Source: JBFJWU01 sp041623475 [NCBI: bacterium] (GTDB lineage: Bacteria; J088). Taken from it: a DNA stretch of 9,442 nucleotides. The notes below the pieces were generated by a model. That model did no database searches. It was not told where the DNA came from and worked only from the letters and a program-made list of their open reading frames with translations. Positions 1 to 6,790 of the stretch are shown here, one piece after another. The stretch covers positions 1 through 9,442 of the forward strand of contig JBFJWU010000112.1 of NCBI GenBank assembly GCA_041623475.1, read 5' to 3'. Within the stretch, counting starts at the first letter, position 1, and every line of letters starts with the position of its first letter. Both the position numbers and the translations under genes were made by a program.

Positions 1-487
1 GCCTCCGGAGCTGGATGAGGAAGAAGCCGAGTTTTACGTAATGGAGCTGGAAGACCAGGCATTCCCGATCGAAGACAAGGCAATGCAAAGTTGGAAACGC
101 AACCTGGATCTGGCAGTCAAAGTCGGGGCTGACAACGAATGGGTTCGTAAGAGCCGGGATCGGCTGTTGGAGCTGTTTCCAGATGTTGCCCGGATCAAGG
201 AAGAAGAGCGTCGGGACCAGGCGACCAACGAATTTTTCTATTCGTTCAAGTCGTCCAGTGAACAGGATGACGAGATCCGGATTGACGGTGCCAAGGTCAC
301 ATATGTAAAGACGCCGTATCGAATCGAGAACCTGGAAGAACGCTATCAGTTGGCCAGTACGTGGACCCAGAGGCATCGGCAGGTTGTCCTGGGTGTGCGG
401 CTGCCTGCACCCGAGCTGGTCTATTCCGGTGACGTTGTCAATATCGAGGGAATCAAGGAACTGTGGAACAGAAGTTTCCGAAATTGA
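1..487 (+). CDS. C-terminal part of an acidic helical, probably TPR-type protein (5' truncated)
   Basis: The reading frame is open from base 2 to the TGA at 485-487, so 161 residues are visible and the true start lies left of the window. The in-frame ATG at 41 is probably internal, because the 13 codons before it look equally coding (acidic, ending EFYV). The visible part begins acidic and helical, with a segment around FPIEDKAMQSWKRNLDLA that resembles a TPR-like helix pair, then Lys/Arg/Glu-rich helices. The end is more beta-like (VVLGVRLPAPELVYSG). No catalytic motif or signal peptide is visible in this fragment. The next gene starts inside its 3' end, a 25-base overlap, so the two are probably translated together. 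From my knowledge of families, TPR proteins next to TPR lipoproteins are common in envelope clusters that carry ExbB/ExbD or AgmX-like genes; no such gene is in this window, so this is only inference. Function unknown. Confidence 0.7.
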   Translation, partial: PPELDEEEAEFYVMELEDQAFPIEDKAMQSWKRNLDLAVKVGADNEWVRKSRDRLLELFPDVARIKEEERRDQATNEFFYSFKSSSEQDDEIRIDGAKVTYVKTPYRIENLEERYQLASTWTQRHRQVVLGVRLPAPELVYSGDVVNIEGIKELWNRSFRN

Positions 488-1911
488 GACGCTGGACGGC
501 GCTGGGTACGGCGTTGATTGTGGCGGTTGGTTGCGCGTCAACGACGCCATACCTGGAACCCATGGCGGTCGAGGACAACCTTGCCGATACCCGGGGAGAC
601 CTGACGCAACAGGAAAAAGACCTGCTGTCCCGAATCCAGAAGGATCCGGGTGATTTTGATGCCTATTACAACCTGGCGGTCGCCTATGAGCAGCGGGGAG
701 CGGTAAACGCTGCAGAAAATGCTTATCGCAAGACGTTGTTACTGGAACCCAAGCATATCGCAGCATCCGTCAACCTGTCTGGCTTGTATCGGGCCAGGGG
801 GGATAACGGCAAGGCAATTGTAACGCTGAATGACCTTTTCGATACCGGCGTGGACGACCCACGTGCCCGCACCGACCTGGCAATCCTGTACAGGCTTGAT
901 GGTGATTACGAGCGCAGCCTTTACGAGTCCAGTGAAGTCCTCAGGCGGTTTGGGCTGGTATACGGAGCGATGCTGAACGCAGGCCTGGTTTATTACGACC
1001 AGGGTCGCCTGGAAATGGCGTTGACATTGTTCCTTGAACTGAGCCAGCAGTATCCCGAGGATAGTCCTGTGCACCTGAGTTTAGGAAATACTTACCAGGC
1101 TCTGGGTAATCCGATTGCTGCTGAAAAGGAGTACCTGAAAGCGATCGAACTCGATCCTGAGGCCTACGAGGCTCATAACAATGTCGGCCTGCTCAAATTG
1201 ATCAAGCAGGACTATGCATCGGCGGTCACGGCGTTCAGCACAGCCGTATCGGCGAATGTCAATTTTGCTCTCGGCTATATGAACCTGGGTATTGCGTATC
1301 GAAATCTGTCAAAGTTCAAGGAATCGGCCCGCGCCTACCGACGGGCGATCGAAATCAGGCCGCGTTACAACCTGGCTTGGTACAACCTTGGATTGCTTTA
1401 CGACGACCACTGGAACCGACCGGATATGGCAATTGACATCTGGGAGCGGTACCTGAAGGGATTTAACAAGGAACTGGACAAGGACAAACGGGAAAAAATT
1501 GAAAATCGGCTTGCCGCGTTGCGTAAACGGTCGGAAGAGATGCGTGCGCAGTCCGAATCCGAGTCAGAACCCGAACCCGAACCAGAACCAGAGCCCACTG
1601 CTGAGCCGGCTGCAGCCGCAACAGCCCCCGCGGAGGCGACGGCAGCGACCGAGCCAGGAGTTGCTGAACAGGAACCAGCCCCGACAGAAGCCAACGAAGG
1701 ACTGGAGGCACCGGATTTTGTTGCGATTGCAGACCAGTACAATAACGCCCGGCTCGAAGCAGGAATGAAGGCTATTGATCCAGGGGTGTTGATGGAGACC
1801 CTGGCGACCAAGGCGGCCGAGCTTGAGCAGGCGAAGGGTGTTCCCTATACGTTTATTGTCGAAGTTACGGTGGAAGGCAAACCCAAGCTGGTACCGCGGC
1901 CATTGCAATAG
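463..1911 (+). CDS. TPR-repeat outer-membrane lipoprotein
   Basis: The 482-residue protein starts with a basic stretch, a hydrophobic segment (residues 12-22) and a lipobox ending AVGC. Cys24 is the predicted lipidation site, and the Ala at +2 suggests sorting to the outer membrane. Residues about 64-336 form seven or eight tetratricopeptide repeats, with clear copies around 201-234 (LSLGNTYQALGN, then YLKAIELDP) and 269-302 (YMNLGIAYR, then YRRAIEIRP). TPRs are protein-binding scaffolds. A basic coiled region (337-362) leads into a Ser/Glu/Pro repeat and an Ala/Pro linker (364-412). A small final domain (415-482) has two helices and a beta hairpin (YTFIVEVTVEGKPKLV). The start is GTG at 463, with AAGGAA only two bases upstream and GAGGG at 446-450 further off. 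A TTG at 484 that overlaps the previous stop would also keep the signal peptide. The partner and pathway are not visible; an envelope assembly role is inference. Confidence 0.88.
   Translation: MEQKFPKLRRWTALGTALIVAVGCASTTPYLEPMAVEDNLADTRGDLTQQEKDLLSRIQKDPGDFDAYYNLAVAYEQRGAVNAAENAYRKTLLLEPKHIAASVNLSGLYRARGDNGKAIVTLNDLFDTGVDDPRARTDLAILYRLDGDYERSLYESSEVLRRFGLVYGAMLNAGLVYYDQGRLEMALTLFLELSQQYPEDSPVHLSLGNTYQALGNPIAAEKEYLKAIELDPEAYEAHNNVGLLKLIKQDYASAVTAFSTAVSANVNFALGYMNLGIAYRNLSKFKESARAYRRAIEIRPRYNLAWYNLGLLYDDHWNRPDMAIDIWERYLKGFNKELDKDKREKIENRLAALRKRSEEMRAQSESESEPEPEPEPEPTAEPAAAATAPAEATAATEPGVAEQEPAPTEANEGLEAPDFVAIADQYNNARLEAGMKAIDPGVLMETLATKAAELEQAKGVPYTFIVEVTVEGKPKLVPRPLQ
1555..1596 (+). repeat. 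Hexanucleotide tandem repeat encoding (Ser/Pro)-Glu linker
   Basis: Seven consecutive six-base units of the form GAN-YCN (GAATCC, GAGTCA, then GAACCC/GAACCA types, ending GAGCCC) lie in frame in the TPR lipoprotein. They encode alternating Glu with Ser or Pro at residues 365-378. Two pairs of adjacent units are identical, so the tract could change length by slippage in whole codon pairs without shifting frame. It starts the disordered linker between the TPR array and the C-terminal domain. Confidence 0.75.
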
Positions 1912-1935
1912 ATGACTGCCGCGACAGTCCCGGCT

Positions 1936-1944
1936 TGCTAAAAT
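1936..1944 (+). promoter_or_regulatory. Candidate extended -10 promoter
   Basis: TGCTAAAAT matches the extended -10 form TGnTATAAT with one mismatch. It lies in the 105-base gap between the TPR lipoprotein and the DUF4388 gene. I see no good -35 hexamer at 16-18 bases, which is compatible with an extended -10 element. Transcription would begin near 1951, giving a leader of about 66 bases before the ATG at 2017. A perfect short inverted repeat (CTGTG-G-CACAG, 1950-1960) sits over that start point. This would let the DUF4388-def-fmt-rsmB genes be transcribed separately from the genes on the left. Prediction by eye only. Confidence 0.35.
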
Positions 1945-2016
1945 ACTGCCTGTGGCACAGACACAGAAACATTGGCGACTGCGAATATCGGGCCAGGGAC
2001 ACAGAAAAACAATCAT

Positions 2017-3882
2017 ATGAGTTCCGAAACTAGAACATTAGCGACCCGGGCCGAGCTCTGGGACCTGGTGCTGCAAATATCCGATCAGGAATTGACCGGT
2101 CTGCTGGCATTGTCCGGCGAGAATCCGTTCGTAATGCAACTGGATAACGGGCGAGTTTCCGGGGTCGACGGGACGGTGCCCGACGAGGTACTCGCAGAGT
2201 CGTTTGTAACGGCTGGACTGGTCAGTGAGCAGGCAATGGGTCGGGTTCAGGCGACGGCCCGCGTGTCGCGAAGTCGCCTGGGGCGAATACTTGGCGACCT
2301 GGGGATGATGTCGCCAGGGGACGATGATATAGCTCCTGAAGAAGTCGAACTTGGCGGTGCCTTCAAGTACCTGCTGGGATGCGACGGACCATGGGAATGG
2401 CGGCAGGTTTCTCATGATCCCGGCGACTTGTCACTGGCAATACCGGAACAAATGGCATCAGCGTTTTCGGCGACAGCCAGTCCGCGTGAGCTGACTGATT
2501 GGGCAGGGCGGTTCGAGGACCTGAGACCGGTTGCCGTTCCGGGTGGTTTGCCTGTCAGTGTTCGGGAATTCCTGCACACGCTGGATCCCGGATTGGAGTT
2601 GCGGGATATCCTCAAGGACGGCGGTCTGCCACCCCGGGATGCGCTGGCGTGGATCGCAATATCACTGAAGGCCGGCTGGATCGCCAACGAAGAAACTGAA
2701 ATTGTCGACGATTCCGGCACCGAAGAGCCCGAAATGATTGAAGAGGATGCCCTGGAGGAGGTTGAGATCCTCCTGGAAGAAGACGATCGTGAGCGGGCAG
2801 CCGAAGACGAATCTGAAGCGGATTACGATGACCTGTTGATCCTCGGTGACGACGACGAAGATACGTTGCTTGACAGTGACGAGATCATCATCGGTGCCGA
2901 TGATACCGACGAACTGCCGCCGGGCGACGACCTGGACGAACTGGATGCAGTACTGGCTGGTGGACATGCGGACGAGACAGCCGAATTGGAGGCGGGTGAC
3001 GGCGATGTACCTCTTGTCCTGGATGACGAGCCGGGGCCTGGTTCCGAGGCGACCGCCGTTGATCCTGAGCCGGATATGGCTGAGGAAGAAGGTGCTGCAG
3101 ACGAGCCCGAGCCCATCGAGTTGTTCGAGGAACCAGACGGCGATACAGATGCCGAACCAATCGAATTGGTCGACGAGGAAACCGATCCTGAGCCGACGCC
3201 AGAACCTGCCGCAGCAGAGCCTGCGTCTGCAGCGGACGGTGGCAAACGCCAGAAGTTTTTCGAAAAGCCCGTACCTGACAGCATCTACCAGCGTCTTGGT
3301 TTGCCGGACGGGGCAGCCGGGCAGGGGATCGCCCAGGCGTACAGCAAACGCTTCCGTCGTGTCCAGAAGCTTCTGTCCGAAGAACCGGCTAGCGAACGTC
3401 TTGCGGCCTGGAAGGACGGGCTTCTGGAGGCTTATCGGATCCTCAGTCACACAGAGGCTGCCACCCTGTATGAAAAAATGACCACGGGTGCCGAGGCCAA
3501 GGGGGTCGCGGCTACGGTTATGAATGAAATGGGTCAGCGAGCGCTTGATCGCGGATTAGGCCAGATCCGCGAAGGTGTTTCGTTCGAAGGCGCGAAGTCC
3601 CTTCAGGAGTCGTTGAGCTGGCGAACCGACCTGCCGGAAGCCTGGGTTGCGCTGGGATTTTACCAGGCATCCCTGGAAGACGACGAGGAAACCCAGTCAG
3701 CGGTCGAAAGTTTTACCAAAGCGCTGGAACTGGATCCGGACAACGGTACCTACCGTTACTACCGTGCCGTAGCTGCGGACTTTGCCGGCATGCCGGATGT
3801 TTACGAACAGGACAAGGCCTGGCTGGCGGAGAACCCTGCCCAGGCACCGGGAAGCTGGTCGGCATTCGAGTCGTCCCGGTAA
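2017..3882 (+). CDS. DUF4388 (PatA N-terminal-like) protein with acidic linker, degenerate J-like domain and TPR
   Basis: This 621-residue protein is predicted to be cytoplasmic, with no signal peptide or membrane segment. Residues about 15-220 resemble the DUF4388/PatA-N-like family: a SDQELTGLLALSGENPF opening, a VMQLDNGRVSGV strand pair, then helices around LGRILGDLGMMSP and a second helical part with LRDIL. Residues about 226-405 are a highly acidic, Pro-rich linker with recurring short hydrophobic patches such as PIELF and PIELV. Residues about 414-488 look like a J domain (IYQRLGLP, IAQAYSKRFRRVQ, LLEAYRILSHTEAATLYEK) but lack the HPD tripeptide. Residues about 505-605 hold a TPR-like unit (AWVALGFYQ, FTKALELDPDNGTYRYYRA). 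I chose ATG 2017 over the in-frame TTG at 1972 because the added 15 residues are not conserved-looking; neither start has a strong Shine-Dalgarno. DUF4388 proteins often occur in regulatory or motility/polarity settings, but the role here is unknown. The gene ends nine bases before def. Confidence 0.82.
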   Translation: MSSETRTLATRAELWDLVLQISDQELTGLLALSGENPFVMQLDNGRVSGVDGTVPDEVLAESFVTAGLVSEQAMGRVQATARVSRSRLGRILGDLGMMSPGDDDIAPEEVELGGAFKYLLGCDGPWEWRQVSHDPGDLSLAIPEQMASAFSATASPRELTDWAGRFEDLRPVAVPGGLPVSVREFLHTLDPGLELRDILKDGGLPPRDALAWIAISLKAGWIANEETEIVDDSGTEEPEMIEEDALEEVEILLEEDDRERAAEDESEADYDDLLILGDDDEDTLLDSDEIIIGADDTDELPPGDDLDELDAVLAGGHADETAELEAGDGDVPLVLDDEPGPGSEATAVDPEPDMAEEEGAADEPEPIELFEEPDGDTDAEPIELVDEETDPEPTPEPAAAEPASAADGGKRQKFFEKPVPDSIYQRLGLPDGAAGQGIAQAYSKRFRRVQKLLSEEPASERLAAWKDGLLEAYRILSHTEAATLYEKMTTGAEAKGVAATVMNEMGQRALDRGLGQIREGVSFEGAKSLQESLSWRTDLPEAWVALGFYQASLEDDEETQSAVESFTKALELDPDNGTYRYYRAVAADFAGMPDVYEQDKAWLAENPAQAPGSWSAFESSR

Positions 3883-3891
3883 GGCATAAAA

Positions 3892-4416
3892 TTGACCATT
3901 CTCGATATCGTGCAATATCCTGCGGAAGTCCTGCGGCGACCTGCAGATGAGGTAACCAAAATTGACGGCCAGCTGGTTGGCTTTCTGGACCAGATGCTGG
4001 AAACCATGTATGCTGCGCCCGGAGTCGGCCTGGCGGCACCACAGGTCGGCGAATCCATCCGTGTCCTGGTCATGGATCCGGGTCCGGATTTTGAACTCGG
4101 ACCCTTGCGCCTGATCAATCCCCGGGTGACCGATGCGGCGGGACAAATAACCTGGGAAGAGGGATGCCTGAGTATTCCCGGGTTTTTTGCCGAGGTCGAA
4201 CGCCCTGAGTCCGTCGCTGTTGAAGCACTTGACACGGACGGAAATGAAATTGAATTGGAATTGAGCGGGTTTCCAGCAGTTGTTGTTCAGCACGAGATCG
4301 ACCACCTGGACGGAAAGCTGTTTGTGGACTATCTGTCCAGGGTTCGCTGGCGGTTGTTTGAAAATGAGTTCGGGAAGGACCCCTGGCGCTGGAAGTACGG
4401 GCAGAGACAGATATGA
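3892..4416 (+). CDS. def: Peptide deformylase
   Basis: This metalloenzyme removes the N-formyl group from the initiator methionine of new proteins at the ribosome exit. All three family motifs are present in the 174 residues: GVGLAAPQ (44-51), EGCLS (90-94, metal ligand Cys92) and HEIDH (134-138, ligands His134 and His138, catalytic Glu135). The length matches the family's usual 165-180. The start is TTG at 3892: it gives the expected N-terminus (ILDIVQYPAEVLR, equivalent to the usual start) and has a TAAGG at 3880-3884 seven bases upstream, overlapping the stop of the DUF4388 gene. No better start exists. The C-terminal tail (RWRLFENEFGKDPWRWKYG) is aromatic and less basic than the usual SPLKR...KK tail. 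fmt follows after 26 bases, the known def-fmt pairing. Function is sure; whether it is the only deformylase of the genome cannot be told. Confidence 0.95.
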   Translation: MTILDIVQYPAEVLRRPADEVTKIDGQLVGFLDQMLETMYAAPGVGLAAPQVGESIRVLVMDPGPDFELGPLRLINPRVTDAAGQITWEEGCLSIPGFFAEVERPESVAVEALDTDGNEIELELSGFPAVVVQHEIDHLDGKLFVDYLSRVRWRLFENEFGKDPWRWKYGQRQI

Positions 4417-4442
4417 CCGAGATACGGTCCGGCTGATTACGG

Positions 4443-5444
4443 ATGCCAGGGAGTTCTTTTTTCCTGGATTGGGATGCGCTGGTGGCAGCGATTCCTGATC
4501 CTCCATGGACGACTGTGTACATGGGGACGCCACAGATAGCTGTTCCGGCGCTGTCCGGCCTGCTTGACCTGCCGGAATTTGATGTAACTGCGGTTGTCAG
4601 CCAACCGGACCGGCCTGCAGGGCGCGGACGGAAGATGACGAAGCCACCGGTCGCCGGGGCGGCGCTGGATGCGGGTGTGCGATTGCTTCAACCTGAGGCG
4701 TTGAAAGATGCCCGAAGCGAACTGGAATCGCTGGTTCCGCAACTGATCGTCGTGATGGCGTACGGCAGAATCCTGCCTCGCTGGTTGTTGTCGTTGCCGG
4801 CCCTGGGTCCCTACAATCTGCACGCGAGCCTGTTGCCGGCGTATCGGGGTGCTGCGCCGCTGAACGCTGCGATTCGTAACGGCGATCAATGGTCCGGAAT
4901 TTCGCTGATGGGAATGGAGCCGGAAATGGATGCCGGCCCTGTGTTTTTTCAGCACAAACTGGAACTTGCGAATGACGAGACAGTTGGGACCCTGCACGAC
5001 CGCACAGCGTTACTGGGGCGGCGGGTTATCGTCGAGCTCGCAGCGCGGCTGCAGGGCGTCGGCTGGGGTTATCATCCGCAGGACGACTCAAAGGCGACTT
5101 TTGCACCAAAGATCGAGGCAATGGACAGGGCCGTTGACTGGACGCTGGATGCCCGCGAGGTTGATCGCCAGGTGCGCAGCCTGACGCCGGTTCCGGGGGC
5201 ACGCAGCCGCCTGGGATCAGACTGGATCAGGATTCACCAGGGACGGCCATTGCCGGATCCGGTAACCGCCGATCCGGGTACAATTATCGCGGCATCGGCT
5301 GACGGAATCGATGTCGCCTGTGGTGATGGCCGGTACCGAATCGTAGTTCTGCAAATGCCGGGTCGCAAGGCGCAACCGGTCGCCGAGTTCCTGCGGGGGG
5401 CCGATGCCGGAATCGGTCGGCGGTTCGACAGGCCGTCTGATTGA
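4443..5444 (+). CDS. fmt: Methionyl-tRNA formyltransferase
   Basis: Fmt transfers a formyl group from 10-formyltetrahydrofolate to Met-tRNA(fMet), making the initiator used by the ribosome. The N-terminal formyltransferase domain shows YMGTPQIAVPAL (26-37), QPDRPAGRGRKM (54-65), YNLHASLLPAYRGAAP (124-139) and MDAGP (162-166). The catalytic triad of E. coli Fmt (Asn106, His108, Asp144) corresponds to Asn125, His127 and Asp163 here, a constant offset of 19. The C-terminal OB-like tRNA-binding domain starts near 215 (KIEAMDRAVDW, LTPVPGA, then PGTIIAASADGIDVACGDG). At 333 residues it is slightly long because about 18 extra residues precede the first beta strand. ATG 4443 has no clear Shine-Dalgarno; GTG 4482 (codon 14) is an alternative giving a more usual length. 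Some motif positions differ from consensus (MGTPQI where MGTPDF is usual). The stop overlaps rsmB by one base. Confidence 0.95.
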   Translation: MPGSSFFLDWDALVAAIPDPPWTTVYMGTPQIAVPALSGLLDLPEFDVTAVVSQPDRPAGRGRKMTKPPVAGAALDAGVRLLQPEALKDARSELESLVPQLIVVMAYGRILPRWLLSLPALGPYNLHASLLPAYRGAAPLNAAIRNGDQWSGISLMGMEPEMDAGPVFFQHKLELANDETVGTLHDRTALLGRRVIVELAARLQGVGWGYHPQDDSKATFAPKIEAMDRAVDWTLDAREVDRQVRSLTPVPGARSRLGSDWIRIHQGRPLPDPVTADPGTIIAASADGIDVACGDGRYRIVVLQMPGRKAQPVAEFLRGADAGIGRRFDRPSD

Positions 5445-6727
5445 TGACCGAACCCGGAAGTTTTCTGCACAGTGTCGAACTGATTGAACGCGTCGTCATT
5501 GACGATGCGTACCTGGACCTGTTGTTACGCAGCCAGCGCCGCCGACATCCCGGGGCACCCTGGTTGGGGCGAGTGCAGCGCCAGGCGTCTGGTACGGTCG
5601 AACACTGGATTCGGCTGGAGGCCGTTCTTGACCAAAGGCTGCGCAAGCCGTTGGCAGGATTGGCTGCACCTCTCAGGGTTATTCTGGCGGCAGCAACCTG
5701 GCGGTTGATCTTTGAAGACAACACTCCGGAGCATGCGATCGTGAATGACGCAGTCAATGCCTGTCGAGCGCGCGGCGCTGGTTGGGCGACGGGGCTGTGC
5801 AATGGTGTCCTGCGAAATCTGGCACGTGGGCGAGCGCGTTTGCCGGACGAGTGGAACGCCCACAACGATCCCTGCCTGCGCAATTCCCTGCCACGATCCT
5901 GGCAGAGCTTTTTGGGTGGATTTGCGTCTGATGAGGCGGTCCTCGACGGCCTGCGGATAAACCCGGGTGTCCACGCCATACGTGCAACTGACATAGACAG
6001 CCCTGTGCCAGGAGCGGACGAAGTGACCGGGACGGGCAGTCGTTGCTGGCAAGTCCGGGACCCGGATCGATTCTGGAGCAGTTCGCACTATGCGGAGGGT
6101 CATTCCTGGATTCAGGACCATGGAATTTTTCGCTGGCTTGCAGCTGTCCAGACAACGGCAGGCGACCGAATCCTGGATGCATTCTGTGCGCCAGGGGGCA
6201 AGTTGCTGGAATTGGCCTCCCGGGAGGGAGTCGACGTTGTCGGGCTGGACCGAAATCTGGATCGTCTGGAACTGGTCCGGTCCGAGGCCGCGCGACGCCG
6301 GGTGATCTGTCCGGAACTGCGGCACGGGGACGTCCTGGGCAATGATACCTTTGGCGACGGGGAAACATTCGACCTGGTCATCGCCGATGCGCCCTGCAGT
6401 GCTTCCGGAACCTTACCACGCCATCCAGATGTGGCATTACGGATAACGACAGAGCGTGTCCAGGAATTGGCGGCAAACCAACTGGAATTGCTGGATCGGC
6501 TGGCCGAGGTTGTCAGGCCTGGTGGGGTGCTTTGGTACGCTACGTGCTCGGTGTTTCCAGACGAGAATGAATCGGTCATTGATCGTTTTCTGGTCAATCA
6601 CACGGATTTCAAGCGGGTACCTGTGTCCCATCCACTTGATGATTCGGAGGTTGACGTAATAAGAGTCTGGCCGCACCTTCACGGGGCTGCGGGTTTTACG
6701 GCCCAGAAGCTGGTCAAGTCGGAGTAA
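5444..6727 (+). CDS. rsmB: 16S rRNA (cytosine-967 C5)-methyltransferase
   Basis: RsmB methylates C967 of 16S rRNA using S-adenosylmethionine. The 427 residues fit the family (429 in E. coli). Residues about 5-130 form the NusB-like RNA-binding domain, with EHAIVNDAVNACR and GLCNGVLRNLARG at its end. The Rossmann methyltransferase domain follows: SAM loop DAFCAPGGK (245-253), acidic strand end VVGLD (to about 269), motif IV DAPCSASG (315-322, Cys318 for product release) and motif VI YATCS (365-369, nucleophile Cys368). It ends with GFTAQKLVK, like the usual GFFYAKL. The ATG at 5444 overlaps the fmt stop as TGATG, so I prefer it over the TTG three bases earlier. Translational coupling to fmt is likely, as there is no strong Shine-Dalgarno. 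Unlike E. coli, no trkA follows; a convergent operon does. Confidence 0.95.
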   Translation: MTEPGSFLHSVELIERVVIDDAYLDLLLRSQRRRHPGAPWLGRVQRQASGTVEHWIRLEAVLDQRLRKPLAGLAAPLRVILAAATWRLIFEDNTPEHAIVNDAVNACRARGAGWATGLCNGVLRNLARGRARLPDEWNAHNDPCLRNSLPRSWQSFLGGFASDEAVLDGLRINPGVHAIRATDIDSPVPGADEVTGTGSRCWQVRDPDRFWSSSHYAEGHSWIQDHGIFRWLAAVQTTAGDRILDAFCAPGGKLLELASREGVDVVGLDRNLDRLELVRSEAARRRVICPELRHGDVLGNDTFGDGETFDLVIADAPCSASGTLPRHPDVALRITTERVQELAANQLELLDRLAEVVRPGGVLWYATCSVFPDENESVIDRFLVNHTDFKRVPVSHPLDDSEVDVIRVWPHLHGAAGFTAQKLVKSE

Positions 6728-6756
6728 AAAAAAGAGGCGCCCGTCAGGGACGCCTC
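6726..6756 (-). terminator. Intrinsic terminator of the minus-strand envelope operon
   Basis: Read on the minus strand, GAGGCG (from 6756) pairs with CGCCTC (6739-6734). The stem extends by three G-C pairs across a single bulged base and closes on a four-base loop (6743-6746). Eight U residues follow directly, templated by the A-tract at 6726-6733. This is a textbook Rho-independent terminator placed 35 bases after the lipoprotein stop. On the plus strand the hairpin is followed by TGCAAAAGG with no U-run, so it should stop rsmB transcripts less well. Part of the U-tract template is the rsmB stop codon. Confidence 0.85.
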
Positions 6757-6790
6757 TGCAAAAGGTCAAATGGTCGTCTGGTCTTGCCTG

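Noticed and set aside
1914-1929. Hairpin GACTG/CAGTC after the TPR lipoprotein as a terminator
   Set aside because: The stem is only five base pairs and no U-run follows.
1972-2016. TTG start at 1972 for the DUF4388 protein
   Set aside because: It has no Shine-Dalgarno, and the 15 extra residues look like untranslated leader; the ATG at 2017 begins a natural N-terminus.
2823-3284. Serine-rich minus-strand open frame (153 codons)
   Set aside because: The poly-Ser composition is just the reverse complement of the Asp/Glu-rich linker codons.
2662-3450. Long minus-strand open frame (262 codons) opposite the DUF4388 gene
   Set aside because: It lies opposite the acidic linker, where GAN/GCN-rich codons leave few stops on the other strand. 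The product has no domain, and the plus-strand frame has clear protein structure.
3697-4533. Minus-strand open frame (278 codons) opposite def and the start of fmt
   Set aside because: It is antisense to the unmistakable deformylase motifs and spans a gene boundary; the product is without recognisable features.
5525-6325. Minus-strand open frame (266 codons) opposite rsmB
   Set aside because: rsmB carries complete methyltransferase motifs on the plus strand; the antisense product is low-complexity and Pro/Arg/Gln-rich.
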